6,918 bases of DNA, from positions 1 through 6,918 of the forward strand of contig JAKAOC010000120.1 of NCBI GenBank assembly GCA_021823385.1, in the 5' to 3' direction. The position numbers were made by a program, and so were the translations under genes. The notes beneath the pieces are model-generated. The model saw only the letters and a program-made list of their open reading frames with translations, did not search any database and was not told where the DNA came from. Positions 6,036 through 6,918 of this stretch are shown here, piece by piece. The DNA is from Actinomycetes bacterium (lineage in GTDB: Bacteria > Actinomycetota > Acidimicrobiia > Acidimicrobiales > Acidimicrobiaceae). The stretch's first letter is position 1, and each line of letters begins with the position of its first letter.

Positions 6036-6690
6036 TCAGCGCAGGATACGGGAGGCCATCTGTTCTGCGTGGATCCCGGTTCGGCGCTTCTTCCAGCTTT
6101 TCGAGGAGAGATCGCCGACCCGGCGTGGTCCAAGTACCAGCTTGCCGGTCAAGGTGTGCGAGGAGTCCAGCTCCTCCAAGCCGGTATCGCTGAACTTCAT
6201 GGCGGCCCGCTCGAAGGAGACCGCAATCAACGGGGTCTGGCGCAGCTCTTCTGCATCCGGCGCGCGCGCTGTCTGGTAGCGCCCGAGCAGCAATGCTCTG
6301 CGGAGGTGTTCGAGGGCTCGGACCTTGGCGACGGGATCGTCGATGAGATGCCCAGGCCCCGCCACGGACACGGAGCGGTAATCGGTGGTGTGGTCGAAGA
6401 TGTTGTCCTGGAGGCCAGCACATCCACCAGTGTGACCGCCAGATTGACCCCTGACCTGGCCTGGGGGCCCCCAGCACCGACGAGGCGCGCAAATTGTGCA
6501 CGAGGATTTCGTCGTCCATGCGTGCGTAAAAGGTCGAGATTACCACCAGGAGTTCTTTCTCGGCTACGGCGAGATTGCAGACGGCTGAGGAGGCTGGCAG
6601 CGCGTAGATGCGCTCCTTGGAGTCGGCGCTCTGCCCTTGGGTCCGCCGCAGCCGGTTGGGCGACGCCGCGGGCAGTCTTTTACCCCTCAT
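6036..6690 (-). pseudogene. Frameshifted pyridoxamine 5'-phosphate oxidase-like (flavin-binding split-barrel) gene
   Basis: Three consecutive minus-strand frames join into one protein of about 218 residues resembling uncharacterised pyridoxamine 5'-phosphate oxidase-family proteins. The first frame (6690 to about 6465) starts at an ATG with a strong GGAGGGAGGA before it and reads NRLRRTQGQ, then FYARMDDEILVHNLRASS. The second (about 6465 to 6415) gives SGVNLAVTLVDVLA. The third (about 6412 to 6036) gives DNIFDHTTDYRSVSVAG, then GRYQTARAPDAEELRQTPLIAVSFERAAMKF and a TGA stop. Both junctions need one extra base, the first within a G5C5 run at 6463-6472. The conserved proline of the usual PyviPt stretch is replaced (LLVVISTFYAR), and the C-terminus is basic (SSKSWKKRRTG) where relatives often have WAGVLPL. 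Members are thought to bind FMN, F420 or haem; the ligand here is unknown. It is either a decaying gene or an intact gene with two base-calling errors. It converges on miaB with 7 bp between the stops. Confidence 0.7.
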
Positions 6691-6807
6691 GCGGTCCTCC
6701 CTCCAGGGCTTTTGGCCTGAGGAGGTGCAGCTCGGGCACCCGCGAGCGCCCGGGTCGGACGTTTATGCTGAAATGCCTGGCGAACGGTTGTCGGGGGGAT
6801 TGAGCGG
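6691..6807. promoter_or_regulatory. Divergent intergenic region with a candidate miaA promoter
   Basis: This 117-bp spacer separates the minus-strand oxidase-like gene from miaA and should contain promoters for both. TATGCT at 6764-6769 fits the TANNNT -10 pattern for miaA, in a small AT-rich patch (6761-6773) of otherwise GC-rich sequence. On the other strand the same patch reads CATAAA and could act as a -10 there. No clear -35 is seen in either direction. The gene-proximal ends hold the two ribosome binding sites: GGAGGGAGGA for the minus gene and GGGGGGA (6794-6799) for miaA. Confidence 0.35.
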
Positions 6808-6918
6808 ATGCGAATCGGCCTGGTCGGGGCCACCGGGGTTGGAAAGACAGGATTGGCGCTGGAGCTGGCCAGGGCGGAGGCCCGGCTGGCCCTGTTCTCC
6901 TGCGACTCCATGGCCGTC
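6808..6918 (+). CDS. miaA: tRNA dimethylallyltransferase MiaA (5' part, cut by the window end)
   Basis: The first 37 codons of miaA are present. MiaA transfers a dimethylallyl group from dimethylallyl diphosphate to N6 of A37 in tRNA, producing the substrate that MiaB then methylthiolates. The start MRIGLVGATGVGKTGLALEL contains the P-loop (GATGVGKT, residues 7-14), placed as in the family, and CDSMAV near the cut end matches the conserved DSMQVYRGMDIGTAK segment, with alanine where glutamine is usual. ATG at 6808 is preceded by GGGGGGA at 6794-6799, eight bases away. It normally lies close to miaB; here a minus-strand gene separates the two, so it needs its own promoter. The rest of the gene is outside the window. 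Confidence 0.9.
   Translation, partial: MRIGLVGATGVGKTGLALELARAEARLALFSCDSMAV

Noticed and set aside
6036..6690. Programmed ribosomal frameshifting in the oxidase-like gene
   Set aside because: It would need two separate shifts within about 55 bases, neither at a recognisable slippery heptamer with a downstream structure; decay or sequencing error is simpler.
6069..6803. A 244-codon plus-strand open frame between miaB and miaA
   Set aside because: Its translation is arginine- and alanine-rich without a recognisable motif, whereas the minus strand of the same region aligns in pieces with an oxidase-like family and has a strong ribosome binding site.

Overview
This is a high-GC bacterial chromosome segment holding a conserved housekeeping cluster. 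The plus-strand order is rimO, pgsA, cinA, recA, miaB and the first 37 codons of miaA, with one minus-strand gene lying between miaB and miaA. The order, the GTG/TTG starts and a LexA box of the Gram-positive type (CGAAC-N4-GTTC) upstream of recA point to Actinomycetota. The PgsA and MiaB sequence style reminds me of Acidimicrobiia-like lineages, but that assignment comes from memory and was not checked by search.

Layout. The last codons of an unidentified upstream gene overlap the rimO start by four bases. rimO (ribosomal protein S12 methylthiotransferase) is followed after 11 bp by pgsA (phosphatidylglycerophosphate synthase family). A 116-bp gap with a GC-rich hairpin and a possible ECF-type promoter precedes cinA. 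recA follows cinA but has its own control region: a near-consensus SOS box, -10-like elements, and a leader of about 100 nt containing three consecutive perfect inverted repeats. A strong 17-bp hairpin separates recA from miaB, whose GTG start sits almost on the hairpin. No recX lies between them. Seven bases after miaB, a convergent minus-strand gene encodes a pyridoxamine 5'-phosphate oxidase-like flavin-binding-fold protein. It is broken by two single-base frameshifts and is either a pseudogene or carries sequencing errors. A divergent 117-bp spacer leads into miaA.

How the genes work together. MiaA prenylates A37 of certain tRNAs and MiaB then methylthiolates the product; RimO is the paralogous enzyme acting on ribosomal protein S12. 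RecA (SOS-controlled) and CinA form the classic cinA-recA neighbour pair, although recA appears to be transcribed independently here. PgsA supplies acidic phospholipid.

I see no mobile element, CRISPR array, tRNA, rRNA or new defence-like system. The most notable unexplained structure is the multi-hairpin recA leader, followed by the hairpin-embedded miaB start region and the frameshifted oxidase-like gene.
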